42,159 nucleotides of DNA from a gamma proteobacterium symbiont of Ctena orbiculata (GCA_003094535.1 NATV01000092.1:1-42159), one strand, 5' to 3'. Shown: positions 25,585 to 34,865, numbered from the stretch's first letter. Notes: generated by a model not told the origin, from the sequence alone. Numbers and translations: made by a program.

Positions 25585-26889
25585 CTAGGCCTGCTCGAGA
25601 TAGCGGCACAACAGGGCGTTCTCCACCTCGCGGACCGGCAGCTCAACACGGACCCGGTAACCGCCCCCCGGTGCTTCCTCCATGGCATTTCCGTTTTGAT
25701 CCTCCATCCGCTGCAGGACGAAACTACGGTTTCCTCCTGGCGTCAGCAATTCGAGACGGTCACCGACACGGATTTTGTTCTTCACATCCAGGTTGATCAG
25801 ACCCGTGTCGCCATCGACACCGGTCACTTCACCGACGAACTGCTGGCGCTCGGTCTGCGAGCTGCCGTAGCGGTAGTTCTGCAGCTCCTGGGATTCGTGC
25901 CGCTGATAAAAGCCGTCGGTGTAGCCCCGGTTGGCCAGGCTCTCCAGATCCGCCATCAGGGCGACATGAAACGGGCGTCCGGCAACGGCATCGTCGATCG
26001 CCTGGCGGTAGACCTGGGTGGTGCGGGCAGTGTAGTAGTGGGACTTGGTGCGACCCTCAATTTTCAGGCAATCCACCCCGATTCCGACTAACCTAGCCAC
26101 ATGCTCCACGGCACGCAGGTCCTTGGAGTTCATGATGTAGGTGCCGTGTTCGTCCTCGAAGACGGGCATCGGTTCTCCGGGCCTGCCCCGCTCTTCGATG
26201 TAGTGGACCTGGTCGGCCTCGTGGTGGCGGCCAACCCCCGCGGGACCGGGGTTGGCCGTGGGCGGCTCCACCGCCTGCGACAGCTTGTAGTCCCAGCGGC
26301 AACTGTTGGTACAGGTGCCCTGATTGGCATCCCGGTGGTTGAAGTAACCCGAAAGCAGGCAGCGCCCCGAATAGGCGATACAGAGGGCGCCGTGGATGAA
26401 TACCTCCAGCTCCATATCCGGAACCGCCTGCCTGATCTCCTCCACCTCCTCCAGGGAAAGCTCCCGGGAGAGGATGACCCGGCTCAGCCCCTGGCGCTGC
26501 CAGAAGCGTACCGCTTCGGCATTCACCGTATTCGCCTGTACCGAGAGGTGGATCGGCAGCTCCGGCCAAGCCTCCCTCACCATCAGGATCAATCCCGGAT
26601 CGGACATGATCAGGGCATCCGGCCCCATGGCGACGATCGGTTTGAGGTCCTTGATGAAGGTCTTCAGCTTGGCATTGTGGGGCATCACGTTACAGGCGAG
26701 GTAGAAGTGGCGTCCAAGGGCATGGGCCTGATCGATGCCGATCGCCAGATTCTCCTCCAGGAAGTCATTGTTTCTCACCCGCAGGCTATAGCGTGGCAGG
26801 CCGGCATAGACGGCGTCGGCGCCATAGGCAAAGGCATAACGGGCATTCTTCAGGGTACCCGCGGGTGAGAGGAGTTCCGGTCGTTTCAT
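25585..26889 (-). CDS. trhP: U32-family tRNA uridine-34 hydroxylase TrhP (YegQ)
   Basis: A 434-residue member of peptidase family U32, close in length to E. coli YegQ/TrhP (about 450). It starts KRPELLSPAG, the common U32 opening. The four conserved cysteines are present at C170, C177, C193 and C197, with HGALCIAYSGRC and NQGTCTNSCRW as landmarks; in this family they hold an iron-sulfur cluster. TrhP catalyses prephenate-dependent hydroxylation of tRNA uridine 34, the first step toward cmo5U. The C-terminal U32 extension begins at about residue 340. It is encoded 55 bases upstream of the GNAT gene on the same strand. Confidence 0.88.
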   Translation of the reverse strand: MKRPELLSPAGTLKNARYAFAYGADAVYAGLPRYSLRVRNNDFLEENLAIGIDQAHALGRHFYLACNVMPHNAKLKTFIKDLKPIVAMGPDALIMSDPGLILMVREAWPELPIHLSVQANTVNAEAVRFWQRQGLSRVILSRELSLEEVEEIRQAVPDMELEVFIHGALCIAYSGRCLLSGYFNHRDANQGTCTNSCRWDYKLSQAVEPPTANPGPAGVGRHHEADQVHYIEERGRPGEPMPVFEDEHGTYIMNSKDLRAVEHVARLVGIGVDCLKIEGRTKSHYYTARTTQVYRQAIDDAVAGRPFHVALMADLESLANRGYTDGFYQRHESQELQNYRYGSSQTERQQFVGEVTGVDGDTGLINLDVKNKIRVGDRLELLTPGGNRSFVLQRMEDQNGNAMEEAPGGGYRVRVELPVREVENALLCRYLEQA

Positions 26890-26905
26890 ACCCTTGGATT
26901 CGATT

Positions 26906-28021
26906 TCAGCGCAGGGTTACCTGCAAGGTCTCCGCGATGGTACCAAGCAGCAGGCGTTCCCTCTCCACCTCCAGTTTCACCTGCTCCCCAACCTCCCTGT
27001 CCATCAGGGCGATGCGGATATCCGCATAGCTCTTGATCGGCTGGCCGTCGATGGCGATGAGTCGATCCTGCTTCTCCACCCCCGCCTCCTTGGCGCCGCT
27101 GCCCTTGACGAAACCGGTAATGCTGGGCGGTGAGTCGGTGGTATCGAGCAGAACGCCCAGTTTTCCCGCTGGTGGCAGGGAGTGCTTCTCGGCCAGGATC
27201 AGATAGTCCCCCATGCTCTGATTCAGATCAGAAGCGGCATTGACATTGAGGATGATCGCCTGGGATGTGTCGACACGGCGGGACAACCGCTTGGGTATGC
27301 CGTCGCCGTACATGATATGGCCGACGCCCGCGAGGATGACCAGGTGGGAGTCGGGATTCTTCTCCATCCACTCCGCTGCGCGTTGTGCCATCCCCTCGTC
27401 CCACAGCAACTGAGCATCGAGAAAGTTCTCGAAGCTTCTCCCATCCTTATGGGGATGGGCATCAAAAACCGAGCGCAGCCGCTCGCGGTAGGCATCGTTA
27501 TCCCGGTCGATCTCAGCGGGCAGACGCTGCTTCAGCGCTTGTGGAAGGCTTTCAATGCCATCCCTCCCCACCTGTTGGGTGATTTCGCTCTCCAGGTTGA
27601 GCGCAATCAACGGGATGCCCTGCTCCCTGGCATATTGGAAAATGGGACGGTAGAGCCGATAATCGAAGCGCCAGCGATTGAAATAATCCGACTCGCGGAT
27701 TAGGTCGGGCTCATCGATCTCGCCGCCTATATATCGGTCGAGGGCAGACTGGTAGGGTTGAAAAAAGAACTCCAACCCGATTGCCAGGTCTGAGTGCTTT
27801 GCATGCAGCCCCTTGATGATCGCCAGCTGGTTGAGGTGGTGCTGATACTGATCATGGGTCTCGCCGATGAAGACCACCTGACGGTCCGAGACCTTCTCTA
27901 TCAAGCCGGAGACATCGATCATCGCGGAGAGATCGATCACCGGATCCGGCGCAGGTTCATGGGCATGGGCGGCCGATACCATGCAGGCCAAAATGAAAAA
28001 CATCGAAGGTAGATAACGCAC
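26906..28021 (-). CDS. ChaN-like (haem-binding/Tiki superfamily) protein with C-terminal PDZ domain
   Basis: An exported protein of about 371 residues. The signal peptide ends near AAHAHEP. The ChaN/DUF399 domain (about 45-270) shows VVFIGETHDQYQHHLNQL with the Glu-Thr-His motif and, later, AGVGHIMYGDGIP with its histidine. Residues about 285-371 are a PDZ domain (ITGFVKGSGAKEAGV, then DRLIAIDGQPI). ChaN proteins bind haem or resemble Tiki metalloproteases; with a PDZ domain, periplasmic binding or proteolysis is plausible. The frame begins with TTG at 28024, but the GTG at 28021 has a better distance from GGAG. It diverges from the M1-like peptidase with only 27 bases between them. Confidence 0.85.
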   Translation of the reverse strand: MRYLPSMFFILACMVSAAHAHEPAPDPVIDLSAMIDVSGLIEKVSDRQVVFIGETHDQYQHHLNQLAIIKGLHAKHSDLAIGLEFFFQPYQSALDRYIGGEIDEPDLIRESDYFNRWRFDYRLYRPIFQYAREQGIPLIALNLESEITQQVGRDGIESLPQALKQRLPAEIDRDNDAYRERLRSVFDAHPHKDGRSFENFLDAQLLWDEGMAQRAAEWMEKNPDSHLVILAGVGHIMYGDGIPKRLSRRVDTSQAIILNVNAASDLNQSMGDYLILAEKHSLPPAGKLGVLLDTTDSPPSITGFVKGSGAKEAGVEKQDRLIAIDGQPIKSYADIRIALMDREVGEQVKLEVERERLLLGTIAETLQVTLR

Positions 28022-28048
28022 CAACTTCTCCCATATGATTGACTCGAT

Positions 28049-30232
28049 ATGCGCCTTATGACCAAAAAATCTTCAATCTGTTACATCCTGCTGTGGCTGG
28101 CGCTGTTTTGCAAACCGCTTTTCGCGGCCTCGTCCCTGCACCATGCACTGCAGGTCAGGCTCGATCCGGACAGTCAGCAACTGTGGGTCAAGGACCGTGT
28201 CACGCTGGCCCCATCCGAGGAGGGCGAGGCCGCGCGGAATGCTGGAAAACAGAAACGTCTTCGCTTTCTGCTCCATCGCGGTCTCAGTCCACGCAGTCTT
28301 GGCGCAGGTACCAGCCTGGATGAGATTGGAGCGATCGGCGGCAACAGCCCTTTGATCGAATACCGGATCAGCATGCCTGAAGATCAACGCCATTTCACCC
28401 TTGAGTATGACGGGAAGATCGCGCATCAGCTGACAACCCTGAAAGAGAGCCCCGGGCGCGTCAGTGAACGCCTCGCCGGCACCATCTCGCAACAGGGTGT
28501 CTACCTCGACGCCACCACCGGCTGGTACCCCTACTTTCCCGACACGCTTGTCAGCTTCGAGCTGCGGGTCGAACTCCCTCCATCCTGGCTCGCTGTCAGC
28601 CAGGGCGAGGGACCCGATATCCGCAGCAACGGTGAGGCCAATATCGTCCGGTGGCGCGAACGCTCGCCCCAGGACGATATCTATCTCGTAGCGGCCCCCT
28701 ATCACCTCTATCGCCAATCCTCCGCCGGCATCGAGGCCCAGGTGTTTCTACGCCAGCAGGACGAGTTGACAGCGGAGCGCTATCTGCAGGCCACCGAACG
28801 CTATCTCAAGCTTTATCAAACCCTGATCGGTCCCTATCCCTATGCCAAGTTCGCGCTGGTGGAGAACTTCTGGGAGAGCGGGTATGGCATGCCCTCTTTC
28901 ACCCTGCTGGGACCGCGGGTTTTGCGCCTACCCTTTATCCTTCACACCTCCTACCCCCACGAAATTCTTCACAACTGGTGGGGAAACAGCGTCTTTATCG
29001 ACTATCAGCGCGGCAACTGGTCGGAGGGATTGACCAGTTACCTGGCCGACCATCTTCTCGCCGAACAGCGCGGCCGGGGCGCCAATCACCGGCGTACCGC
29101 GCTGAAGCGCTACGCGGATTTCGTACGCACCGATAACGACTTTCCGCTGACCCGATTCAGGGCCCGCCACACCAGCGCCAGTTCAGCCGTCGGGTATGAC
29201 AAGAGCCTGATGTTCTTCCATATGCTGCGCCGCCATCTCGGGGATCAGGCATTCATCAAAGGCCTGCAGATCTTCTACCGGGAAAACCGCTTCAAAACCG
29301 CAGGTTTCACCGAGCTGCAGCACGCCTTCGAGGAGGCAGGCGGCCACCCGCTCGGGAATATCTTCCGACAATGGACAGAGAGAAGCGGCGCCCCCCGGCT
29401 GGCAATCGACGACCTTACCCTGAAACAGAGCGGCGAGGATTACCGGATCCGCGGCATCCTGGAACAGCGCCAATCCTCCGCTCCCTTTATTTTGGAGGTG
29501 CCGATTCTCGTTCAATTGAGCAACGGAGAGACCATCCAGACCACCCTCAACGCCAATCAGCGGGAGACGCCATTTGAGCTGGCACTGCCAGCCGAGCCGC
29601 TACGGCTTCAGATCGATCCCTGGTTCGATCTGTTCAGAGCGCTCGATCCCGCCGAAACCCCGGCCACCCTGAGCCGTCTCTTCGGCAGCGATCGGGTGCT
29701 GATCCTGCTCCCCTCAATGGCGGATACGCGACTCCTCCAGGCCTATCGGACCTTGGCCGAGCAATGGCGCGATGGTTACGATGAGGTGGAGATCGCGCTC
29801 GACAGCGATCTGGATGGATTGCCAAGGGATCGCCCCGTCTGGCTGCTTGGACGTGAGAACCGTTTTCGGGATGAGCTGCTGGGGCTGGTTTCCGGCTTGC
29901 CCTTTGCCCTGGAGGAAGAGAAGATCGATATCGCCGGCTCCCACTATAACACCACGAAGCATAGTTTCATCCTGAGCAAGCGGAATCCGAACAATGGCCA
30001 GACCCTGGCATGGATCGTCGGCAGCTCCGATACGGCCCTGACAAGACTGGCAAGAAAACTGCCCCACTACGGGAAGTACAGCTATCTCGTCTTCGAGGGC
30101 GATCAGGCCCGGATAGCGCTCAAGGGTGAATGGCCCGTGACCCAATCGCCGTTGCAATTCAATTTTTCCAAGGATGGAACGGCAGTGGAACTACATGAGC
30201 CCGGACCGCTTATGTTACTGCCTGATGAATAA
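28049..30232 (+). CDS. Exported M1-like zinc metallopeptidase
   Basis: A 727-residue protein with a signal peptide ending near LFAASS. The gluzincin site is HEILH at 304-308 followed by E326 in WSEGLTSYLADH. The spacing to this glutamate is one residue shorter than the usual M1 distance, and a clear GAMEN exopeptidase motif is missing (the region reads SGYGMPSFTLLG), so aminopeptidase activity is uncertain. The last 200 residues are a separate domain with short strands. It would act in the periplasm or at the surface. Its stop codon overlaps the start of the next gene (TAATG), which ties it to the TIGR03790-type protein. Confidence 0.86.
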   Translation: MRLMTKKSSICYILLWLALFCKPLFAASSLHHALQVRLDPDSQQLWVKDRVTLAPSEEGEAARNAGKQKRLRFLLHRGLSPRSLGAGTSLDEIGAIGGNSPLIEYRISMPEDQRHFTLEYDGKIAHQLTTLKESPGRVSERLAGTISQQGVYLDATTGWYPYFPDTLVSFELRVELPPSWLAVSQGEGPDIRSNGEANIVRWRERSPQDDIYLVAAPYHLYRQSSAGIEAQVFLRQQDELTAERYLQATERYLKLYQTLIGPYPYAKFALVENFWESGYGMPSFTLLGPRVLRLPFILHTSYPHEILHNWWGNSVFIDYQRGNWSEGLTSYLADHLLAEQRGRGANHRRTALKRYADFVRTDNDFPLTRFRARHTSASSAVGYDKSLMFFHMLRRHLGDQAFIKGLQIFYRENRFKTAGFTELQHAFEEAGGHPLGNIFRQWTERSGAPRLAIDDLTLKQSGEDYRIRGILEQRQSSAPFILEVPILVQLSNGETIQTTLNANQRETPFELALPAEPLRLQIDPWFDLFRALDPAETPATLSRLFGSDRVLILLPSMADTRLLQAYRTLAEQWRDGYDEVEIALDSDLDGLPRDRPVWLLGRENRFRDELLGLVSGLPFALEEEKIDIAGSHYNTTKHSFILSKRNPNNGQTLAWIVGSSDTALTRLARKLPHYGKYSYLVFEGDQARIALKGEWPVTQSPLQFNFSKDGTAVELHEPGPLMLLPDE

Positions 30233-31512
30233 TGGATTGGTATTGTTTGACTCATCTCAACCTCAAGCCGCCGGTTTTCTCGCTGCAGCACTCGCTGTTG
30301 TCATTGGTGATTGCGCTATTTGTCTCTCCAACACTTCAGGCCGAGGTCAATCTCTTTCTACCTAAATACCGACTAGAGGCGGACGAACTCGCCATCGTTG
30401 TCAACGACAGGGATCCGCTTAGCGTCAGGATCGGTGAGTATTATCTTCGGGCCCGTGGATTGCCGGAGGAGAACCTGCTGCATCTTGCCTTCGATTCCCA
30501 GCGTGTATCGCTTTCTCCGGCAGCATTCCGTCTGCTCAGAGAAGAGTTGTTGCGCAATACCCCGGAACAGATTCAAGCCTATGCCCTCACCTGGCGCACA
30601 CCCTATCGGGTTGGCTGCATGTCCATGACGTCGGCGATTACCTTTGGCTTCGACAGGGCATGGTGTTCAGATTATCGCTGCGCAACCACCCGGCACAGCC
30701 CCTACTATAACTACCAGGGCGCTAATCCCCTTGTGGATCTATCCCTGCGCCCATCCATGCTAATCGCGGCGGAGAATTTTACCGATGCCAAGGATTTGAT
30801 CGACCGGGGGCTGGCGGCCGACGCCAGCCTGCCCCGGGGCACCGCCTATCTGGTAAACACCCGTGATCATCAGCGGGGTGTGCGCGCTTTCGACTACCCC
30901 CGTATCAATCGGCTGATGCAGGGCTGGATCGATAGCGAGATCATTGATCAGGACAGCTTGCGCAATCGCGATGATGTGCTGTTCTATTTCACCGGGACAA
31001 CCCGGGTACCCGGCCTGGAGACATTGGGCTTTCGGCCTGGCGCCATTGCGGATCACCTCACTTCGGCGGGGGGTCAATTAGTGAAAAGCAAGCAGATGAG
31101 CGCCCTGGAGTGGCTGAAGGCGGGGGCCAGCGGCAGTTACGGCACCGTCGTCGAACCCTGCAATCATCTCGGCAAGTTTCCCAGCCCGGCCCTGGTGATG
31201 GAACACTACGGCAGCGGCAGCACCCTCATCGAGGCCTACTGGAAGAGCGTCCAGCAGCCTGGCGAAGGAGTCTTCATCGGCGATCCCCTGGCCGCGCCCT
31301 TCGACCATCTGGTGATCACCCAGACAGATCGAGAGACAAGGGTGGAAACCCGGAATCTGAAACCGGGCAGCTACCGATTGATGCAGGCCCCAAGCCCAAT
31401 TGGTCCATTCGTACCGGTCTCCAATCTGTTGGCGAGGTATCATCAAACCCTGTTTTCCCTCCCAAGGATGGGAAGGGAGTTCTATCGCCTGCAGCTAGTT
31501 GATGATCAATGA
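30232..31512 (+). CDS. TIGR03790-type exported protein of unknown function
   Basis: A 426-residue protein with an N-terminal signal sequence (about 15-42). The mature part opens with ELAIVVNDRDPLSVRIGEYY and GLPEENLLHL, the signature I associate with the TIGR03790 family, whose function is unknown. Cysteines in VGCMSMTSAI, AWCSDYRC and VEPCNHLG are likely paired. The C-terminal 70 residues look like a small beta domain. It is translationally coupled to the M1-like peptidase, so the two probably work together on an envelope or extracellular substrate. Recognition of the family is from memory. Confidence 0.75.
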   Translation: MDWYCLTHLNLKPPVFSLQHSLLSLVIALFVSPTLQAEVNLFLPKYRLEADELAIVVNDRDPLSVRIGEYYLRARGLPEENLLHLAFDSQRVSLSPAAFRLLREELLRNTPEQIQAYALTWRTPYRVGCMSMTSAITFGFDRAWCSDYRCATTRHSPYYNYQGANPLVDLSLRPSMLIAAENFTDAKDLIDRGLAADASLPRGTAYLVNTRDHQRGVRAFDYPRINRLMQGWIDSEIIDQDSLRNRDDVLFYFTGTTRVPGLETLGFRPGAIADHLTSAGGQLVKSKQMSALEWLKAGASGSYGTVVEPCNHLGKFPSPALVMEHYGSGSTLIEAYWKSVQQPGEGVFIGDPLAAPFDHLVITQTDRETRVETRNLKPGSYRLMQAPSPIGPFVPVSNLLARYHQTLFSLPRMGREFYRLQLVDDQ

Positions 31513-31552
31513 TCCAGTATGTAATCCCACGCGGGCGTGTTGGAACTAGAGA

Positions 31553-31594
31553 TGGATTTGCGTTTATCCGCGGTGATTGGTGTTCATTCGCGGC
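31553..31594. repeat. Single-arm relative of the 23912-24053 repeat
   Basis: GCGGTGATTGGTGTTCATTC within this stretch matches the right arm at 24028-24053 closely (about 23 of 26 positions). It lies between two convergent genes, again at gene 3' ends. There is no second arm nearby, so it is probably a decayed copy. Confidence 0.55.
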
Positions 31595-31602
31595 TTGAGT
31601 TC

Positions 31603-32559
31603 TTAGCTGTTGCGCTTGTAGACGGGATATCCCGGGAGTCCGCCGCCCAACAGACCCACTCCTATCCCCTTCAGCGCCGCCCATAGCTTTGCCGTCTTCG
31701 ACTGTTCGAACATCAGGATACGGAACAGGTCGTGCAGGCTCGCCAGCATGTCGTAGAAGACGAAACCGGGTAAGGTGAACAGATTCTCCCGCCAGATCCG
31801 GGTGCGATTGCGATAGATGGTATAACGCCGGGATGCCGGGTGATTCCATGCCCAGAAGCGCCTTCCGAAGAATCGGTGTTCCGTCTGCGCGCCCAATTGA
31901 TGATAGAGCACCGCGTCATCCACCGCGATGATCCGGTAACCCCTGCGCAATGCGCGCAGGCAGAAATCGACATCGAGATAGTCGATGGTGAAGGACTCGC
32001 GGATGAGGCCGATTTCACGGAACAGCGACGCCCGGATCAGGCTCCCTGAGCTGATCGCCATATAGAGATGTGAGAGTGTGGAAGCCTTGGAGAAGTCGCG
32101 GATGGCGAAACGAGGCGTGTTGTAGCGACCCTCCGGTGCAGTTACGTAGCGCGCCTCCCTTTTGACACCCTGCTCGTCATAGCGCGGCGCAAGAATGGCC
32201 ACATTCGCCTCCTGCCGATGCGCTGTCTGCACCAATGTCGATACCATATCGGGCGCCGCGCGGCTGTCGTCATCCATCATCAACAACCACTCCGCACCCG
32301 AATCCAAGGCGGCGCGGATGCCGATATTCTGCGCCCTGCCGAGCCCCAGGTTTTGACCGTTTTGAATCAGGCTCACCCGCTCACCTGCGGAACCTGCCAG
32401 CGCTGCCAACCACTCCCTGCGCTGCGGATCGCTGCTGTTATCGACAATGATCACCCGAGCGACCTGATTCAGATAGCTTCCCAGGGCGGTCTCGAATCGG
32501 TTGTCCACATTGTAGGTGACCGTGACGGCTACGAGATTATTCGCGTTATCTACAGACAT
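31603..32559 (-). CDS. Family 2 glycosyltransferase (rhamnosyltransferase-like)
   Basis: A 318-residue soluble GT-A enzyme. The nucleotide-sugar fold begins VAVTVTYN (10-17), followed by IIVDNSSD, then LIQNGQNLGLGRAQNIGI, and the metal-binding DxD as MMDDDS at 94-99. The arrangement resembles the rhamnosyltransferase (WbbL/RfbF-like) branch, but the donor sugar is not proven. The frame is open to 32736, but a promoter-like site at 32715-32743 would start transcription near 32708, and the family N-terminus fits the ATG at 32559. It is isolated from other glycan genes in this window. Confidence 0.85.
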   Translation of the reverse strand: MSVDNANNLVAVTVTYNVDNRFETALGSYLNQVARVIIVDNSSDPQRREWLAALAGSAGERVSLIQNGQNLGLGRAQNIGIRAALDSGAEWLLMMDDDSRAAPDMVSTLVQTAHRQEANVAILAPRYDEQGVKREARYVTAPEGRYNTPRFAIRDFSKASTLSHLYMAISSGSLIRASLFREIGLIRESFTIDYLDVDFCLRALRRGYRIIAVDDAVLYHQLGAQTEHRFFGRRFWAWNHPASRRYTIYRNRTRIWRENLFTLPGFVFYDMLASLHDLFRILMFEQSKTAKLWAALKGIGVGLLGGGLPGYPVYKRNS

Positions 32560-32714
32560 GGGGCCATTCTCGCCGATCCGGCCCTTATTAGTCACATTTG
32601 GTTTCGATTCATCGTCAACATAACTTTCAAGCCCTGCATGGCGCTGAACGGGATCTGTGCCAGCATCCGCATCCTGATCATACGATTCCGGCTGGAGCAC
32701 CGTGGGATTTCTCT

Positions 32715-32743
32715 TTATAATGCACTGTTGTTGCACTGAACAA
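32715..32743 (-). promoter_or_regulatory. Putative sigma-70 promoter for the glycosyltransferase
   Basis: On the minus strand TTGTTC (complement of 32738-32743) and TTATAA (32715-32720) are separated by 17 bases. This predicts a transcript start near 32708 and a leader of about 150 bases before the ATG at 32559. Confidence 0.4.
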
Positions 32744-32787
32744 AAATCATAATTAATTGTAAATTAAAACAATTATGGGTATTTAGC

Positions 32788-33654
32788 ATGTCTGATAGCG
32801 CTGACGAAATCCTTCTCGAGAGCAGTTGTGTCGCCACGGTCAAAACCACTACTCGCATCACACCGGAGTCGACAGATGAGGTGCGCCAGATCATCCTGCA
32901 GATCGATGAACCCGCTTTCCGCTACGCCGCCGGCCAGTCCATCGGCGTCTTGGTGCCTGGCCCGCACCAGTTTGGCAACGAGTTTCACCACCGCCGCTAC
33001 TCGATTGCCAATCCGGTAGAGAGCGGCAGCAGCCAAAGCATCGAGCTGGAGCTGTTGGTAAGACGCTGCTTCTACCTCGACGAGATCTCCGGTGAGCGCT
33101 ACCCGGGCATCGCCTCCAACTACCTCTGTGATGCCAAGGTGGGGGACAAGATCAAGATTACCGGACCCTACCGCAGTCCCTTCAAGATACCAGCCGATTC
33201 ATCGAGTAATCTCTTGATGATCGGCACGGGTACGGGCATCGCTCCGTTTCGCGCCTTCGTACGCCATATCTATGACCAGCACGGCGGCTGGCAAGGCGAT
33301 GTCCGGCTCTTCTACGGGGACAACGGTGGCATGAATCTGCTCTATATGAACGACCAACAGAAGGACCTGGGACAATTCTACGACGATCAGACCTTCAAGG
33401 CCTTCAGTGTGCTCACGGATCGCCCGCTTCGCGGTGCCGAAGAGGGGCTGCAGGACAGCCTAAAAAGCCATGTCGATGAGTGCGTACGCCTGATCCGCGA
33501 TGCCAATACCTACGTCTACCTGGCCGGACAGGAGAAAAACGCCCTGGTGTTCGACCAGGTGATGACGGAGGCATTCGGCTCTGATGAGGCCTGGAACGAG
33601 CGCAAAACCACCCTGATCGAGCGGGACCGCTGGGCGGAGTTGCTCTACCACTGA
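32788..33654 (+). CDS. Ferredoxin/flavodoxin-NADP reductase (FNR)
   Basis: A 288-residue flavoenzyme. The FAD-binding motif RRYSIAN is at 69-75, the NADP-binding loop GTGTGIAPF at 146-154, and the C-terminus WAELLYH carries a tyrosine close to the end, in the manner of plastidic-type reductases, where it stacks on the flavin. It would shuttle electrons between NADPH and a ferredoxin or flavodoxin in the cytosol. It is longer than E. coli Fpr (about 248) and closer to the plant/cyanobacterial size class. It stands alone; the partner ferredoxin is not in the window. The upstream 130 bases are AT-rich and shared with the divergent glycosyltransferase promoter. Confidence 0.9.
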   Translation: MSDSADEILLESSCVATVKTTTRITPESTDEVRQIILQIDEPAFRYAAGQSIGVLVPGPHQFGNEFHHRRYSIANPVESGSSQSIELELLVRRCFYLDEISGERYPGIASNYLCDAKVGDKIKITGPYRSPFKIPADSSSNLLMIGTGTGIAPFRAFVRHIYDQHGGWQGDVRLFYGDNGGMNLLYMNDQQKDLGQFYDDQTFKAFSVLTDRPLRGAEEGLQDSLKSHVDECVRLIRDANTYVYLAGQEKNALVFDQVMTEAFGSDEAWNERKTTLIERDRWAELLYH

Positions 33655-33687
33655 CCATGTCAGCCAATACAGGTCATGGGATGTTGT

Positions 33688-34251
33688 CTACACAGTAGCG
33701 TCCTGTTTGGTCAGTTGAATATCGGCCACTAGCGTAGAAGAATCTTCCCTGCCGACAACTGCCCCAAACTTTTTACACAATTCAAGCATCCCTTTGTTGC
33801 TTGGTAGAATATATCCTCGCAGCACTGTAATTTGGTTTGCTCCTGCTGTCTCGACCAGTCGTTTGAGCAGTGTAAAACCAATTCCTTGTCCTTGAAACTC
33901 ATCGACCACGGTAACGGCAAATTCTGCGATCCCATCTTCATCTTCCAGTCTCGTATAGCGGGCCAGGCCTATCCCTCTGTCTCCTTCAGGGGTGTGGATG
34001 GTCGCGCACCAGGCCACCCTATCCGAGTTATCGAAGTCAGTCAGATAACTGAGCTGGCGATCAGAGAGCTTGATGATCGGAGCGGCGAATCTGAGCCACC
34101 GGGATTGAGATGACATGCACTCGACTGCATTGGCTATCTGTTCCTTCATCTGCTGTTGATCTCCATGACCCCGGCCCGCGACGCACATATGCATTTGATA
34201 GGGCGTGCCGTCTTTCATCCGTGTTTCATCCTGCGGGTTAAGGTGATCCAC
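33688..34251 (-). CDS. GNAT N-acetyltransferase
   Basis: A protein of about 187 residues (176 if the ATG at 34218 is used). The acetyl-CoA-binding motif is VVDEFQGQGIGFTLLKRLVE, followed by ITVLRGYILPSNKGMLELCKKFG, which is the usual beta5-alpha4 part. The N-terminal 60 residues resemble those of GNATs attached to acyl-CoA synthetase or acting on proteins (LSDRQLSYLTDFDN is a common segment there). The target is unknown. It converges with the FNR gene. Confidence 0.8.
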   Translation of the reverse strand: MDHLNPQDETRMKDGTPYQMHMCVAGRGHGDQQQMKEQIANAVECMSSQSRWLRFAAPIIKLSDRQLSYLTDFDNSDRVAWCATIHTPEGDRGIGLARYTRLEDEDGIAEFAVTVVDEFQGQGIGFTLLKRLVETAGANQITVLRGYILPSNKGMLELCKKFGAVVGREDSSTLVADIQLTKQDATV

Positions 34252-34373
34252 TTATCTCATCCAGATCAATCATCTGCTTATTGGTACAATTTGCAGTGCA
34301 CGAAAAAACACAGGGTCTTACCTTAATCCCGCAGACTGGGTCCTGCTGCTGCAGAACTCGTGATTGTATTGTG

Positions 34374-34865
34374 TCAGACAGGGCCATAATGATAGCTCAA
34401 CATCCCCCGCAAACTCTTTGCCATCAAGATGCAAGCCTCCACGCCTCTGTAATAGGTCTTATCCCTATCCACCACTAAATAACCCAACTGCTTATAGAAC
34501 GCTATGGCATTTACATTTCTTTCCCTAACCTGCACAAATATATTGTATATTCCCGCCTCCAACGCGACTTTTTCCAACCACTGCACGACTTGTGTACCGA
34601 CTTTCATACGCCGAAAACCCGGCTTGACCGCAAGCAGGTCCAGGTTGGCTTGGGTATCCCGGTAAGTCATTATGCCAAAGCCAACCAGGGCGGATTCGTT
34701 TCGCGCAACGATGACATTTTTCGAACCGTCCCTGATCAATTTTACTACCCTATCAGGTGTATATTTCCAGCCAAGGCCGTACTCAATTTCATTTTTTGAC
34801 ATGATCCCGATCTCGGCGGCATCGGCTGATTCGGCAAACTCAATTTTTATCCCATTCTTAATCAT
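34374..34865 (-). CDS. GNAT N-acetyltransferase
   Basis: A 163-residue GNAT. The core shows LDLLAVKPGFRRMKVGTQVV (motif A) and NVNAIAFYKQLGYLVVDRDKTYY, the standard end of the fold. The frame is open to 34913 and would overlap the GST gene; the ATG at 34865 (MIKNGIKIEF), 22 bases after the GST stop, gives the normal N-terminus. It probably shares a transcript with the GST. The substrate is unknown. Codon use looks more AT-rich than in the flanking genes, which may indicate a later arrival. Confidence 0.8.
   Translation of the reverse strand: MIKNGIKIEFAESADAAEIGIMSKNEIEYGLGWKYTPDRVVKLIRDGSKNVIVARNESALVGFGIMTYRDTQANLDLLAVKPGFRRMKVGTQVVQWLEKVALEAGIYNIFVQVRERNVNAIAFYKQLGYLVVDRDKTYYRGVEACILMAKSLRGMLSYHYGPV

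Noticed and set aside
32560-32736. 59-residue N-terminal extension of the glycosyltransferase
   Set aside because: It reads through a promoter-like region, has no ribosome site and is unlike GT2 N-termini; the ATG at 32559 fits the family.
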